Of a stretch of 6,337 nucleotides of DNA, positions 5,568 through 6,337 are shown one piece after another; position 1 is the first letter of the stretch; each line of letters begins with the position of its first letter. Source of the stretch: Oscillospiraceae bacterium (GTDB lineage Bacteria; Bacillota; Clostridia; Oscillospirales; Ruminococcaceae); contig JAFQBO010000174.1 of assembly GCA_017416665.1 (NCBI GenBank), positions 1 through 6,337 of the forward strand. Direction: 5' to 3'. The position numbers and the translations under genes were made by a program. The notes beneath the pieces are model-generated. The model saw only the letters and a list, made by a program, of their open reading frames with translations. It ran no database searches and was not told where the DNA came from.

Positions 5568-5586
5568 GCACATTTTCTTAACTTTG

Positions 5587-6337
5587 TTACTTTACAACAA
5601 AATTAACCAGTTTATTTGGTACATATATCTGTTTTACTATATTTTTACCTTCAACCGCTTCCTTTACCTTGTCTTCAGAAAGTGCAGTATTAAGAATTGC
5701 ATCCTTGTCACCGTCAACCGGAACAACAAGCTTTGTCTTGATTTTTCCGTTTACCTGTACAACGATTTCAACTGAATTTTCAACGCAGAGTGATTCATCA
5801 TACTTAACCCAGCTCTGTTCGTTGAGAATTTCACCGAAATTGCTTTCAAACATTTCTTCTGTGATATGTGGTGCAAACGGATTAAGGAGAATGAGGAGTG
5901 TTCTTAGTTCAGCCTTATTGATACTGCCTGTTGCTGTAATTTCGTTGAGAAGTGCCATCATGGCAGCGATTGCAGTATTGAACTTGAGAGTTTCAATATC
6001 CTCGCTTACCTTCTTTATTGTCTTGTGGAATGACGCTGTAAGCTGCTCACGGTAGTCGTCACCGTCAATAACATTTTCCTGTAATGCCCATACTCTGTCA
6101 AGGAATCTCTTACAGCCCTTGATGCTTGACGGACTCCAAGGAGCAGTCTTTTCAAAGTCACCGATGAACATTTCGTAAAGTCTGAGTGTATCAGCACCAT
6201 AATCTCTTACAACTTCATCAGGATTTACAACGTTTCCTCTTGATTTGGACATTTTCTGTCCGTCCTCACCGAGAACCATACCGTGTGAAGTACGCTTCAT
6301 GTAAGGTTCTTTTGTTGAAGTTACATCTATATCATTG
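5587..6337 (-). CDS. leuS: Leucyl-tRNA synthetase, C-terminal part (5' end outside window)
   Basis: A class I aminoacyl-tRNA synthetase that attaches leucine to tRNA(Leu) in the cytoplasm. About 249 codons are visible, and the open frame continues past the right edge. The full bacterial enzyme is about 800-870 residues. The catalytic KMSKS loop is present (KMSKSRGNVVNPDEVV; KMSKS codons at 6241-6255), followed by the LeuRS block DYGADTLRLYEMFIGDFEKTAPW. The helical anticodon-binding domain comes next (FLDRVW, FNTAIAAMMALLNE, LLNPFAPHITEEM). The small C-terminal domain that contacts the tRNA follows, with VQVNGKIK and the terminal YVPNKLVNFVVK. The ATG at 6298-6300 is only an internal methionine. 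No intrinsic terminator is visible between its stop and the rpsU promoter about 20 bases downstream. Confidence 0.97.
   Translation of the reverse strand, partial: NDIDVTSTKEPYMKRTSHGMVLGEDGQKMSKSRGNVVNPDEVVRDYGADTLRLYEMFIGDFEKTAPWSPSSIKGCKRFLDRVWALQENVIDGDDYREQLTASFHKTIKKVSEDIETLKFNTAIAAMMALLNEITATGSINKAELRTLLILLNPFAPHITEEMFESNFGEILNEQSWVKYDESLCVENSVEIVVQVNGKIKTKLVVPVDGDKDAILNTALSEDKVKEAVEGKNIVKQIYVPNKLVNFVVK

Noticed and set aside
5364..5586. Known riboswitch or T-box in the rpsU leader
   Set aside because: I see no T-box sequence, specifier loop or known riboswitch core, and no terminator in the leader.

Overview
The window looks like chromosomal DNA of an AT-rich, low-GC Gram-positive anaerobe of the Clostridia, most likely the Ruminococcus/Oscillospiraceae group. 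Three things point there. The gene order aroQ - M24 peptidase - efp is a familiar Firmicutes arrangement, a CD1247-type zinc-ribbon protein follows efp, and ribosome binding sites are purine-rich and strong. The genus is inferred from protein flavour and was not tested by any search. Every gene I can support lies on the minus strand, so transcription runs from high to low coordinates.

Layout in the direction of transcription. (1) The C-terminal third of leucyl-tRNA synthetase (leuS) enters from the right edge and ends at 5587. (2) rpsU (ribosomal protein S21) follows, with its own consensus promoter, a leader of about 170 nt that can fold over the ribosome binding site, a GTG start and a good intrinsic terminator. 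(3) A compact five-gene operon starts from a promoter at 5085-5113: a YqeG-family HAD phosphatase, a small membrane protein with a PH-like tail, an endonuclease-IV-like TIM barrel protein, type II 3-dehydroquinate dehydratase (aroQ) and an M24 Xaa-Pro peptidase. These genes overlap by 8, 14 or a few bases, or are separated by 10 bases. (4) A second consensus promoter inside the gap after the peptidase drives efp (elongation factor P) and a CD1247-like acidic protein with a zinc ribbon, ending at a strong terminator near 440-479. (5) Positions 1 to about 400 hold no intact gene. This stretch carries several hairpins and a long, coherent but stop-interrupted minus-strand reading frame, which I interpret as a dispersed intergenic repeat or a decayed gene.

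Functionally this is mostly housekeeping: tRNA charging, ribosome assembly, relief of ribosome stalling, shikimate biosynthesis, peptide turnover and probable DNA repair. I see no phage, transposase, CRISPR or defence locus. The least ordinary items are an almost pure Cys-Asp tract in the CD1247-like protein, the repeat-like element at the left end, the rpsU leader structure, and the altered third metal site of the endonuclease-IV-like protein.
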